Source: JBGTLU01 sp041743935 (GTDB lineage Bacteria > Bacteroidota > Bacteroidia > Sphingobacteriales > Sphingobacteriaceae). Taken from it: DNA of 64,000 nt. Where the stretch lies: contig JBGTLU010000061.1 of assembly GCA_041743935.1 (NCBI GenBank), positions 35,776-99,775 on the forward strand, written 5' to 3'. The translations under genes and the position numbers were made by a program. Below are positions 53,437 to 61,814 of the stretch, in pieces; positions within the stretch are counted from its first letter, which is position 1; each line of letters starts with the position of its first letter. The notes beneath the pieces are model-generated. The model had not been told where the DNA came from and made no database searches. It saw only the letters and a program-made list of their open reading frames with translations.

Positions 53437-54489
53437 GTGAATTCTGCAAATAAAAAAACCGATATCCGCTCACTTAGTCCAGAAGAACTAAAAAGTTTGT
53501 TCATAGAGATGCAAGAACCAGCTTTTAGGGCTAAACAGGTTTATGAATGGCTTTGGGTTAAATCTGCCACAGATTTTGAGCAGATGACAAATTTATCTAA
53601 AGAACTCCGCAAAAAACTTACAGAACATTATACCATCCAAGCAGTGCAGCTTAGTAATCAACAAAAAAGCAACGATGGTACCATTAAAAATACCTTTAGA
53701 TTATTTGATGGAAATATTATTGAAGGGGTATTGATTCCAACGACAGATAGAATGACCGCCTGTGTTTCATCTCAGGTTGGTTGTAGTTTAACTTGCAAGT
53801 TTTGCGCAACTGGGTACATGGACAGAAAACGAAATCTGAATCCGGATGAAATTTACGACCAAGTTGTTTTAATAGATAAGCAAGCAAAAGAAAATTTCGA
53901 CATGCCTTTAAGCAACATTGTTTACATGGGTATGGGCGAACCATTGCTAAATTATGCAAACACTCTAAAATCGGTAGAAAGAATTACATCACCCGATGGA
54001 TTAAACATGGCACCTTGGCGAATTACGGTTTCTACTGCCGGTATAGCCAAAATGATAAAAAAACTAGGTGACGACGAAGTTAAATTCAACTTGGCTTTAT
54101 CTTTACATGCTGCAAATGATACCAAACGAAATGAAATAATGCCCATCAATGAGCAAAATTCATTGAAAGCATTAGCAGAAGCACTTCAGTATTTTTACCA
54201 AAAAACAAAAAATCCCATCACGTTTGAGTACATCGTGTTTCATAACTTCAATGATGAATTAACCGATGCTCAAGAATTGCTTCGTTTTTGTAAAAAAGTA
54301 CCTTGCAAAGTAAATATCATCGAGTACAACCCCATTTCTTTTGCTGATTTTAAAAATGCGGAGGCAGATAAAATAGATGCATTTGCAGAATATCTCCGTA
54401 AAAACGGCGTAATTACCAATATACGGAGAAGCCGTGGAAAAGACATTGATGCTGCTTGCGGGCAGTTAGCGGTAAAAGAAATTAAATAA
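53437..54489 (+). CDS. rlmN: Dual-specificity RNA methyltransferase RlmN
   Basis: A radical-SAM enzyme that methylates C2 of adenosine 2503 in 23S rRNA and A37 in some tRNAs. The 350-residue protein has the cluster motif Cys116-x3-Cys120-x2-Cys123 (CSLTCKFC), VYMGMGEPLLNYAN, and the C-terminal RRSRGKDIDAACGQL with the methyl-carrying Cys. It starts with GTG; the DIRSLSPEELK stretch is the conserved N-terminus, so a later start would cut it. Confidence 0.95.
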   Translation: MNSANKKTDIRSLSPEELKSLFIEMQEPAFRAKQVYEWLWVKSATDFEQMTNLSKELRKKLTEHYTIQAVQLSNQQKSNDGTIKNTFRLFDGNIIEGVLIPTTDRMTACVSSQVGCSLTCKFCATGYMDRKRNLNPDEIYDQVVLIDKQAKENFDMPLSNIVYMGMGEPLLNYANTLKSVERITSPDGLNMAPWRITVSTAGIAKMIKKLGDDEVKFNLALSLHAANDTKRNEIMPINEQNSLKALAEALQYFYQKTKNPITFEYIVFHNFNDELTDAQELLRFCKKVPCKVNIIEYNPISFADFKNAEADKIDAFAEYLRKNGVITNIRRSRGKDIDAACGQLAVKEIK

Positions 54490-54564
54490 TGTCATTAAAA
54501 TTCACATTGGTAATCCATAATTATACAAACATTTTACATCCAGAACTCGTTAATTTGCATACCA

Positions 54565-57423
54565 ATGAGTGAGTTTTTCGAAGATCTAGGAGACCAACAA
54601 CAAATAGAAGTATTTGGTGCAAGAGTTCATAATTTAAAGAATATTGATGTAAGCATACCCCGTAATAAACTGGTAGTAATTACCGGACTTAGTGGCAGTG
54701 GTAAATCTTCATTGGCGTTTGATACGATTTATGCCGAAGGACAAAGACGGTACATGGAAACCTTTAATGCTTACTCTAGGCAATTTATGGGGGGTATGGA
54801 ACGACCCGATGTTGATAAAATTTCCGGATTAAGTCCCGTCATCGCCATCGAACAAAAAACCACTTCTAAAAATCCAAGATCTACCGTTGGTACCATCACC
54901 GAAGTATATGACTTTATGCGCTTGCTTTTTGCGAGAGTTGCTGATGCTTATTCGTATGAAACCGGAGAGTTGATGCAACGCATGTCTGAAGACCAAGTGG
55001 TAAATGCTATTATAGACCGTTTTCAAGGACAAAATATTCTCTTATTGGCACCGATTGTAAAAGGCAGAAAAGGTCATTACCGTGAATTATTTGAACAAAT
55101 AAGAAAACAAGGATTTACAAAGGTTAGGCTAGATGGCGAACTACTTAACATAAGCCCTAAAATGCAAGCCGATAGGTATAAAATCCATGATATTGAAGTG
55201 GTTATTGATAGAATTGAAATTACGGAGAAGAGTAAAAAAAGAGTCTCAGATTCTGTAGCTACTGCCATGAAAATGGGAAAAGGAGTAATTAAGGTTACCG
55301 ACGAACAAAACAAAACGTTTAATTTTAGTAAATTTTTGATGTGTCCGAGTACTGGCATATCGTATGAAGAGCCACAACCCAATACCTTTTCATTTAACTC
55401 GCCCTATGGGGCATGTGCAAAATGCAGCGGGTTGGGATATATGTATAAAGTAGATGAAAAATCGGTCATTCCAAATCCAAAGCTTAGTATTTTAGATGGA
55501 GGATTGGCTCCTTTAGGAGGTTACAGAGAAACTTGGACTTTTCAGGTTTTAAAAGCATTGGCAAAAAAGTATGAATTTTCACTAGCCACCCCTTTAGAAA
55601 AACTCAGTAAAGAACATATTAATTATATTTTAAACGGTTGTGATGAGATTCTGACCGTACCTGTTCAGTATGCGGGATCTTACGCACAAAACTATAAATT
55701 GAGTTTCGACGGAATCATTAAACTCCTTGAAGACCAACACGCCAACCGCAAAGACGATGAACGCATTGGCGAAATGGATGATTACCGTACATTAGTTACT
55801 TGCCCTACTTGCAAAGGAGCTAGATTAAAAAAAGAAGCACTTCACTTTATAATTGCTGGCAAAAATATTTTTGATTTAGCCATATTGGACTTAGATAGTT
55901 TAGCCAAATGGTTTACTACGGTTGAAAATCAATTATCGGATAGGCAACAAATAATAGCAAAGGAAATTGTTAAAGAAATAAAAGCCAGAATTGGTTTTTT
56001 GCTAGATGTTGGATTAAATTATTTAACCTTAGATAGAACCGCAAAAACGTTAAGTGGTGGCGAAGCACAACGAATTAGATTGGCTACTCAAATTGGCTCT
56101 CAACTCGTTAATGTATTATATATTTTGGATGAACCAAGCATTGGATTGCATCAGCGAGATAATGAAAAACTAATATCTGCCTTAAAAAACTTACGAGATT
56201 TAGGCAATACCGTTTTAGTGGTAGAACACGATAAAGATATGATGGCCCAAGCGGATTACATCATTGATATGGGACCGGCAGCAGGTGCTCATGGAGGCGA
56301 AGTAGTAGCACAAGGTAATTACCAGCAATTGCTCAACTTCCAAACCACTACTACTCAATACTTAAACGGGAGCAATCAGATTGATGTTCCAAAAAGTCGT
56401 AGAAATGGAAATGGTAATTTTTTGAAATTAAACGGTGCCAATGGCAATAACCTACAAAACATCGACTTGGAAATTCCATTAGGTAAGTTCATTTGCATTA
56501 CCGGAGTTTCTGGTAGTGGAAAATCTACTCTTATTGCCGAAACCTTATATCCAATTTTAAATAAACACTTTTTTCATGCACATAAGAAACCTTTGCCTTA
56601 TTCTTCCATAGAAGGGCTAGAGCACATAGATAAAGTAATTGAAATTGACCAAGCACCGATTGGCAGAACACCACGCTCAAATCCATCAACCTATACTGGT
56701 GTTTTTACTGATATACGAGCATTGTTCACACAACTACCAGAATCTAAAATAAGAGGGTATAAACCAGGCAGATTTTCTTTTAACGTGAAAGGTGGTAGAT
56801 GCGAAACCTGCCAAGGAGGTGGAATGAAAGTTATTGAAATGAATTTTCTGCCCGATGTACATGTAATTTGCGAAGAGTGCAATGGAAAAAGATATAATAG
56901 AGAAACCTTAGAAGTTAGGTACAGAGGAAAATCCATAAGCGATGTGTTGAACATGAGCATTGAGGAAGCTGTTCCGTTTTTTGAAAACATTCCTGCCATC
57001 AACCGTAAAATTAAAACCTTACAAGAGGTGGGATTGGGCTATATTACTTTGGGGCAATCCTCGGTAACCCTTTCGGGGGGCGAAGCTCAACGGGTAAAAT
57101 TGGCAACTGAATTATCTAAAAAAGATACCGGTAAAACCATGTACATTTTGGATGAACCAACCACCGGATTACATTTCGAAGATATTAAAGTATTGCTTGG
57201 CGTTTTAAATAAACTAGTGGATAAAGGGAATACCATTTTGGTTATAGAACACAACTTAGATGTGATAAAAGTAGCAGATCATGTAATTGACTTAGGACCC
57301 GAAGCAGGCAACCTTGGTGGAACCATAGTTGCGCAAGGTACACCCGAACTAGTTGCTGAAAGTACGAATAGCGTTACTTCTAAATTTCTTAAAACTGAAT
57401 TAAAATCTTCTTTAAGGATTTAA
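54565..57423 (+). CDS. uvrA: Excinuclease ABC subunit UvrA
   Basis: DNA damage recognition ATPase of nucleotide excision repair. The 952-residue protein has two ABC modules (Walker A GLSGSGKSSLAFDT and GVSGSGKSTLIAET; signatures LSGGEAQRIRLATQIGSQL and LSGGEAQRVKLATELSKK) and zinc-binding clusters (CAKCSGLGY, CETCQGGGMK and CEECNGKRY). A near -7 element (TTAATTTG, 54550-54557) lies seven bases before the ATG. Its stop directly touches the stop of the convergent anti-sigma gene with no terminator between. Confidence 0.97.
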   Translation: MSEFFEDLGDQQQIEVFGARVHNLKNIDVSIPRNKLVVITGLSGSGKSSLAFDTIYAEGQRRYMETFNAYSRQFMGGMERPDVDKISGLSPVIAIEQKTTSKNPRSTVGTITEVYDFMRLLFARVADAYSYETGELMQRMSEDQVVNAIIDRFQGQNILLLAPIVKGRKGHYRELFEQIRKQGFTKVRLDGELLNISPKMQADRYKIHDIEVVIDRIEITEKSKKRVSDSVATAMKMGKGVIKVTDEQNKTFNFSKFLMCPSTGISYEEPQPNTFSFNSPYGACAKCSGLGYMYKVDEKSVIPNPKLSILDGGLAPLGGYRETWTFQVLKALAKKYEFSLATPLEKLSKEHINYILNGCDEILTVPVQYAGSYAQNYKLSFDGIIKLLEDQHANRKDDERIGEMDDYRTLVTCPTCKGARLKKEALHFIIAGKNIFDLAILDLDSLAKWFTTVENQLSDRQQIIAKEIVKEIKARIGFLLDVGLNYLTLDRTAKTLSGGEAQRIRLATQIGSQLVNVLYILDEPSIGLHQRDNEKLISALKNLRDLGNTVLVVEHDKDMMAQADYIIDMGPAAGAHGGEVVAQGNYQQLLNFQTTTTQYLNGSNQIDVPKSRRNGNGNFLKLNGANGNNLQNIDLEIPLGKFICITGVSGSGKSTLIAETLYPILNKHFFHAHKKPLPYSSIEGLEHIDKVIEIDQAPIGRTPRSNPSTYTGVFTDIRALFTQLPESKIRGYKPGRFSFNVKGGRCETCQGGGMKVIEMNFLPDVHVICEECNGKRYNRETLEVRYRGKSISDVLNMSIEEAVPFFENIPAINRKIKTLQEVGLGYITLGQSSVTLSGGEAQRVKLATELSKKDTGKTMYILDEPTTGLHFEDIKVLLGVLNKLVDKGNTILVIEHNLDVIKVADHVIDLGPEAGNLGGTIVAQGTPELVAESTNSVTSKFLKTELKSSLRI

Positions 57424-58218
57424 TTATATCTGAGCAAACAAATATAACTTTTCTAAGGTTGGAGATTTGCTTCCGCCTTTTGGTTCTAGTGTAACCCCAA
57501 ATGCTTGCGCTTTTTGTATGTCTTTCAGTTTAATCATGGCGTTTGCCCCTTCTTTGCTCACATCAAATATACCTGCATCTACTGGTACACCATCCACAAT
57601 TGCCCAAAGCTGATATTGATGTTGTAAATCATTATTTGGCAATTGAATTAAATCTAACATGACAGTTTTGTCTGTCGTATTCCAATGCAACATGGCTTGC
57701 ATGCCCGGATAATTCTCTGTCCCCTTTAACATGTGTTTGGTAAAAGCAGGTGACCTGAGAATTTGCATGGATTGAGTGAAATTGGTTTGAACAAAATTTA
57801 ATCGGTCAATTATGGCTCTGTTATCATCTTGTAATGCTACCACTTGCTTTTCGGCAAATTGCCATTTACTCCAGAAATTATACATCCCTAAACCTGCGCC
57901 AATTAATAAGGTAAAACAGGCTGCTAATGCGTAAGCATACAGTTTGTTAGAATGCAAAGGAATTACTGGTGTTTCCCCAACTTCAGCTACAGTTGTATAG
58001 TTCACAGATTGTAGTATGGATTCTCTCAAATCAGTATTAGGTTGTTTGCCTAATTTTTGTAAAACGGACTCCAATCCCAATTCTATGTCTTTTAATTCTG
58101 CCGCAACTTCTGGGTGCTTAGCGGCCATATGCATCACCTCTGTAGATTCTGTTTCGGATAATTCTCCGAGAACGTACAATTCTAGTACTCCTGATGCTAT
58201 GAATTCTTTTATTTCCAC
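57424..58218 (-). CDS. Anti-sigma factor (RskA domain)
   Basis: A 264-residue membrane protein paired with the ECF sigma factor upstream. Residues about 1-80 are the cytoplasmic sigma-binding part (IKEFIASGVLELYVLGELS, PEVAAELKDIELG), a membrane segment lies at about residues 92-112, a coiled coil follows, and a periplasmic RskA domain ends the chain (LIQLPNNDLQHQYQLWAIVDG, LEPKGGSKSPT). RskA-type anti-sigmas are usually controlled by regulated proteolysis or redox. It starts eight bases after the sigma gene. Confidence 0.9.
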   Translation of the reverse strand: MEIKEFIASGVLELYVLGELSETESTEVMHMAAKHPEVAAELKDIELGLESVLQKLGKQPNTDLRESILQSVNYTTVAEVGETPVIPLHSNKLYAYALAACFTLLIGAGLGMYNFWSKWQFAEKQVVALQDDNRAIIDRLNFVQTNFTQSMQILRSPAFTKHMLKGTENYPGMQAMLHWNTTDKTVMLDLIQLPNNDLQHQYQLWAIVDGVPVDAGIFDVSKEGANAMIKLKDIQKAQAFGVTLEPKGGSKSPTLEKLYLFAQI

Positions 58219-58226
58219 TTTGTTTA

Positions 58227-58778
58227 CTAATTAAAAAATTTTCTTAACGCTATTATACCCATACGGAGCCTCGTTTTAACGGTTCCTAACGGGATTTCAA
58301 GTTTTTCAGCAGCTTCTACATGGGTGTAACCTTCAAAATATATTAGTTGTACAACTAATTTTTGATCGGGCTTTATTTTATTTAGCAAGTCCTTTAATCC
58401 TATAGAGTCTGGCAAAAAAGAACTGTTCCTAGTGCCGTCGATTTCAATTACGTTATTATCTAATTCTTGGTTTTTGCTATTATTTCTATATTCTTTAGAA
58501 CGTACCTTATCTATGGCTAGATTTCTCGCTATATTCACTATCCATGTAAATAATCTACCTTTTGATGAATCATATCCGCCAAAAGTATTCCAAATTTTTA
58601 CAAAGGCTTCTTGTAAAACGTCTTCTGCAACTTCATCCGATTGTACAATTCGGTGAATTACCCCATAAAGTGCGTTGGAGTACATGTCGTATAATGCCTC
58701 TATTGCTATTTTCTGCTTTTGCTGTAAGGCAGAAATAAGTTCTTCTTCGCTTAATTTTTTACGTAAAGTTCTTGCCAA
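58227..58778 (-). CDS. ECF-type RNA polymerase sigma factor
   Basis: A 183-residue sigma-70 family factor with regions 2 (AEDVLQEAFVKIWNTFGGYD, LFTWIVNIARNLAIDKVRS) and 4 (IYFEGYTHVEAAEKLEIPLGTVKTRLRMGI in overlapping form). It belongs to the SigK-like ECF group by its partner. The gene sits between lipA (five-base gap) and the RskA anti-sigma gene (eight-base gap), so it would be expressed along with lipoate synthesis. Confidence 0.94.
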   Translation of the reverse strand: MARTLRKKLSEEELISALQQKQKIAIEALYDMYSNALYGVIHRIVQSDEVAEDVLQEAFVKIWNTFGGYDSSKGRLFTWIVNIARNLAIDKVRSKEYRNNSKNQELDNNVIEIDGTRNSSFLPDSIGLKDLLNKIKPDQKLVVQLIYFEGYTHVEAAEKLEIPLGTVKTRLRMGIIALRKFFN

Positions 58779-58783
58779 TGTAT

Positions 58784-59665
58784 TTAATATAAATCAAACA
58801 AATGTTTTTCTGCATGATAAGAAGAACGGACCATTGGTCCACTTTCTACGTACCTAAAGCCCATTGCCAATCCAATTTCTTTGTATTTGGCAAATTGTTC
58901 GGGGTGAATATAAGAAATTACTGGATGATGATTACGGGTTGGTTGTAAATATTGTCCTAAAGTTAAAATATGTACTCCTACATTTCTCAAATCCTCCATG
59001 GCTTCTATCACTTCTGTTTCTTCTTCGCCTAACCCCAACATAATTCCGGATTTTGTTCTCAATCCAGATTCGTATATGTGTTTCAAGCACTCTAAACTTC
59101 GTTCGTATTTGGCTTGGATTCTTACTTGTCGGGTTAATCGTTTTACGGTTTCTAAATTGTGCGATACTACTTCGGGCTTAACTTCAAGAACTTTGGCTAA
59201 ATTCTCCCAAATACCCTTAAAATCTGGCAGTAGAGTCTCTAAAGTTGTTTCTGGTGATGCCTTTCTAATAGCCAATATGGTTTCTGCCCAAACGGTAGAG
59301 CCGCCATCTTTTAAATCATCTCTATCTACCGAAGTTATTACACAATGTTTTACTTGCATCAACTTTACCGATGTTGCAACTCGTTCGGGTTCGTCCCAAT
59401 CCACAGCTAAAGGACGGCCGGTGGCAACCGCACAAAAAGAGCATGAACGGGTACAAATATTACCCAAAATCATGAAGGTAGCGGTGCCTGCTCCCCAACA
59501 TTCGCCCATATTCGGACAATTGCCGCTTTCGCAAATGGTGTGTAATTTATAATTATCTACCAAAGATCGCACGTGCGCATATTCTTTTCCGGTAGGTAAT
59601 TTAACCTTTAACCAATCTGGTTTTTTGGTTCGTTCACTAGCCTGAATTACGGGTAAATCAATCAT
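58784..59665 (-). CDS. lipA: Lipoyl synthase
   Basis: A radical-SAM enzyme that inserts two sulfurs into octanoylated lipoyl domains. The 293-residue protein has both cluster sites: Cys45, Cys50 and Cys56 for the auxiliary cluster and Cys71, Cys75 and Cys78 (CTRSCSFC) for the SAM cluster, plus the C-terminal GPMVRSSYHAE with the ligand Ser. It is the first gene of an operon with a sigma factor and its anti-sigma factor. Confidence 0.96.
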   Translation of the reverse strand: MIDLPVIQASERTKKPDWLKVKLPTGKEYAHVRSLVDNYKLHTICESGNCPNMGECWGAGTATFMILGNICTRSCSFCAVATGRPLAVDWDEPERVATSVKLMQVKHCVITSVDRDDLKDGGSTVWAETILAIRKASPETTLETLLPDFKGIWENLAKVLEVKPEVVSHNLETVKRLTRQVRIQAKYERSLECLKHIYESGLRTKSGIMLGLGEEETEVIEAMEDLRNVGVHILTLGQYLQPTRNHHPVISYIHPEQFAKYKEIGLAMGFRYVESGPMVRSSYHAEKHLFDLY

Positions 59666-59675
59666 ATATTTAGAA

Positions 59676-59683
59676 CAAATGTA
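59676..59683 (-). promoter_or_regulatory. -7 element of the lipA-sigma operon
   Basis: A perfect TACATTTG (minus strand) ten bases before the lipA ATG, giving a very short leader. No -33 TTG seen. Confidence 0.45.
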
Positions 59684-59692
59684 ATTATTTTA

Positions 59693-59723
59693 TTGCTTAT
59701 CCTGCTGTTTAGTCCTATCTTTC
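59693..59723 (+). promoter_or_regulatory. Promoter of the OsmC-family gene
   Basis: TTG (59693-59695), a 20-base gap and TATCTTTC (59716-59723, one mismatch to TAnnTTTG), 21 bases before the ATG. Spacing close to the expected 19. Confidence 0.5.
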
Positions 59724-59744
59724 GGATACTAATCAAAAACATTA

Positions 59745-60149
59745 ATGGCAACATCTGAAATCCTTTATTTGGGCGAATTAAGAACACAATCTAAACATTT
59801 ACAATCCGGTGAAATAATAGTAACTGACGCACCAACAGATAACAACGGAAAAGGAGAAGCGTTTTCTCCAACCGACTTAGTGGCAACTGCTTTGGGCAAT
59901 TGCATGCTCACCTTAATGGCAATGGTTGCAGAAAGAGATCAGATAAATTTAAGTGGCACTAAAGCTTCCGTTACTAAAATAATGGCTTCTGATCCAAGAA
60001 GAATTGCAGAAATTCATATTCGCTTTGATTTTGGCTCGATTTCTATTTCAGATAAACACAAAAAAATATTGGAGCATACTGCACATCACTGTCCGGTAGC
60101 CAAAAGCATCCATCCAGATATTAAACAAGTAATTGAGTTTAATTGGTAG
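59745..60149 (+). CDS. OsmC family peroxiredoxin-like protein
   Basis: A 134-residue protein of the OsmC/Ohr superfamily, thiol peroxidases that reduce organic hydroperoxides. Cys53 in ALGNCMLTLM and Cys116 in HHCPVAKS are the expected catalytic pair. It resembles the OsmC branch more than Ohr. It is convergent with YtxJ, and their ends overlap by 11 bases; both are thiol-redox proteins. Confidence 0.92.
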   Translation: MATSEILYLGELRTQSKHLQSGEIIVTDAPTDNNGKGEAFSPTDLVATALGNCMLTLMAMVAERDQINLSGTKASVTKIMASDPRRIAEIHIRFDFGSISISDKHKKILEHTAHHCPVAKSIHPDIKQVIEFNW

Positions 60150-60480
60150 CCACATTCATTTGCAGAACGGTTTCTTCTACCGAAATTTCTTCATGAGACG
60201 CTTCATATATGCACTCCCCGTTTTTGATTAATAATAATTGGGGGGATTGATGATGCACATCAAAATCTTCGGCTATTTTATTTGAAATATCTCTATAAGC
60301 CAATAAGTCCAAATAATATACTGGTGTGTTAGATGGAAATAGGTTGGAATCAAATTCTACGTTTTTCTTTACCATCCTACTTACAGAGCATCGTGTGCTA
60401 TGCTTAAAAATAATGGAAAAAACGGATGCCTTTTTTATTTCTTCTACTTGCTCAGCCGATGTTAGTGTTAACCAATTCAT
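60139..60480 (-). CDS. ytxJ: Bacillithiol system redox-active protein YtxJ (DUF2847)
   Basis: A 113-residue thioredoxin-like protein. The active-site stretch is FKHSTRCSVS with a single Cys31, the form of the YtxJ family, proposed monothiol bacilliredoxins in organisms using bacillithiol. The rest (YYLDLLAYRDISNKIAEDF, HQSPQLLLIKNGE) fits the family. Its start overlaps the ribH stop by four bases, so it is coupled to ribH. Confidence 0.9.
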   Translation of the reverse strand: MNWLTLTSAEQVEEIKKASVFSIIFKHSTRCSVSRMVKKNVEFDSNLFPSNTPVYYLDLLAYRDISNKIAEDFDVHHQSPQLLLIKNGECIYEASHEEISVEETVLQMNVATN

Positions 60481-60980
60481 GCTAATGTTGATTTTATTTG
60501 TTTGGATAAATAAGTCATTTGTATAGCAGTAACAGCAGCTTCGTCTCCTTTGTTTCCGTGTTTACCCCCCGACCTATCAATTGCTTGTTGTAAAGTATTG
60601 GTAGTTAACACACCAAAGATAACCGGCTTATTATATTTCAAAGATAAATTGGTTAAACCATTAGCCACTGCATTGCAAATAAAATCGAAATGTTTGGTTT
60701 CTCCCTGAATTACACAGCCTAAACATATAACAGCATCCAATTTATTGGTAGAAAGTAATTCCTGCGCGCCTTGTGTTAATTCATAACTGCCCGGAACTGA
60801 AAAAACATGTATATCAGACTCTAAAACGTCATGTTTTACTAAACTAGATACGGCTCCTTGTAACAAGGCGCCAGTAACTTGTGCATTCCATTGCGACACA
60901 ACAATACCAAATGTATAACCCGCTGCACTTGGAACAGATATAGAAGAAAAATCAGATAAGTTTTTGAGTGTACTTGCCAT
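60477..60980 (-). CDS. ribH: 6,7-dimethyl-8-ribityllumazine synthase
   Basis: The penultimate enzyme of riboflavin synthesis, joining the pyrimidine and dihydroxybutanone phosphate. The 167-residue protein has VSQWNAQVT, VPGSYELTQGAQ, LGCVIQGETKHFDFI (catalytic His) and KHGNKGDEAAVTA. The N-terminus is longer than usual by about 20 residues. It follows the TPR gene and its terminator on the same strand and overlaps ytxJ by four bases. Confidence 0.95.
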   Translation of the reverse strand: MASTLKNLSDFSSISVPSAAGYTFGIVVSQWNAQVTGALLQGAVSSLVKHDVLESDIHVFSVPGSYELTQGAQELLSTNKLDAVICLGCVIQGETKHFDFICNAVANGLTNLSLKYNKPVIFGVLTTNTLQQAIDRSGGKHGNKGDEAAVTAIQMTYLSKQIKSTLA

Positions 60981-60990
60981 GTGAATAAAT

Positions 60991-61027
60991 AAAAAGGTGG
61001 AATGAAATTACTAAAATCATCCCACCT
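60991..61027 (-). terminator. Terminator hairpin after the TPR gene
   Basis: On the minus strand, an 11-base stem with one mismatch (AGGTGGGATGA against TCATTCCACCT), an 11-base loop and a T-rich tail. It lies between the TPR gene and ribH. Confidence 0.75.
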
Positions 61028-61045
61028 ATACTTTAAAATTTTAAA

Positions 61046-61726
61046 TTATTTTAACGACTCTGCTCTAGAGATGTATTTATCAATATCGCGTGCTTGTAAG
61101 CTAGTGTTAAAGTCTATTTTAACTCTGTTATATGCCTTTAATGCATTAGAATAGTCTTTTAGTTCTTCGCAAACTTGAGCATACTTCATTAAATAGATGG
61201 GCGTAGTAAAGCTGTTAGAAGATTTATCAGCTGCTTTTTTGTAGCTGCTAGCTGCATTTTTATAATCTTGGAGTTCGCTATAAGCATCTCCTAGAGCACC
61301 AAATGCCAACGCAGGTGTCAAATCATCTTTTCCGCTGTAGGATTTTAAATAATCTATTGCGGTATTAAATTCTCCTTTTTTCAAATATATAATGCCAGCA
61401 TAGTAATTAGCCAAATTAGCTGATTTAGTATTGCTATAGTCATTTGCAATACCTATAAATCCGGGGAAATTACCATCGCCATTTAAAGCCAAATCCAACG
61501 AGTCCATTTCAAAATATCTCTCCGCAGTGAACATTTGGTTTTGTGCTTCTAATTCTCTCGGAGCTAAATAATATTTTGTGTATGCAAAATATAAAACTGC
61601 TAACAGTATTGCAGCACTAACTATAATAGTTAAACTCTTGCTGTTTTCGCGCATAAAAGTTTCTGCTTTGCTGTATTGTGCAACTAAATCTATTACTTCC
61701 TCTTGTGACTCTTGCTTCTTTGCCAT
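61046..61726 (-). CDS. Membrane-anchored TPR protein
   Basis: A 226-residue protein. A cytoplasmic N-terminus (MAKKQESQEEVIDLVAQYSK) is followed by one membrane segment (residues about 32-50) and a periplasmic part with three or four TPR repeats (ANYYAGIIYLKKGEFNTAIDYLKSY, LGDAYSELQDYKNAASSYKKA in overlapping form). It resembles the YfgM-like single-pass TPR proteins that work with periplasmic chaperones (inference). The ATG at 61726 is chosen over 61771 because a canonical promoter lies between them. Confidence 0.85.
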   Translation of the reverse strand: MAKKQESQEEVIDLVAQYSKAETFMRENSKSLTIIVSAAILLAVLYFAYTKYYLAPRELEAQNQMFTAERYFEMDSLDLALNGDGNFPGFIGIANDYSNTKSANLANYYAGIIYLKKGEFNTAIDYLKSYSGKDDLTPALAFGALGDAYSELQDYKNAASSYKKAADKSSNSFTTPIYLMKYAQVCEELKDYSNALKAYNRVKIDFNTSLQARDIDKYISRAESLK

Positions 61727-61745
61727 TGTATTATTTTTGAGGTTG

Positions 61746-61775
61746 CAAAAATACAAATTAACCCCATACATTCAA
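61746..61775 (-). promoter_or_regulatory. Promoter of the TPR gene (canonical spacing)
   Basis: TTG (61773-61775, minus strand), 19 bases, then a perfect TATTTTTG (61746-61753), 19 bases before the ATG at 61726. The best promoter match in the window; it rules out the upstream start. Confidence 0.65.
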
Positions 61776-61786
61776 GTGTTAAATAA

Positions 61787-61810
61787 TTGATTACTTAATC
61801 CTTATTTTTG
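61787..61810 (+). promoter_or_regulatory. recF promoter
   Basis: A perfect TATTTTTG (61803-61810) with four bases before the recF ATG, and a TTG 13 bases upstream of it. The leader would be nearly absent. Confidence 0.5.
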
Positions 61811-61814
61811 AACG

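Noticed and set aside
58998..59552. 184-codon open frame on the plus strand inside lipA
   Set aside because: A shadow frame opposite a conserved radical-SAM gene; composition and sequence show no protein family.
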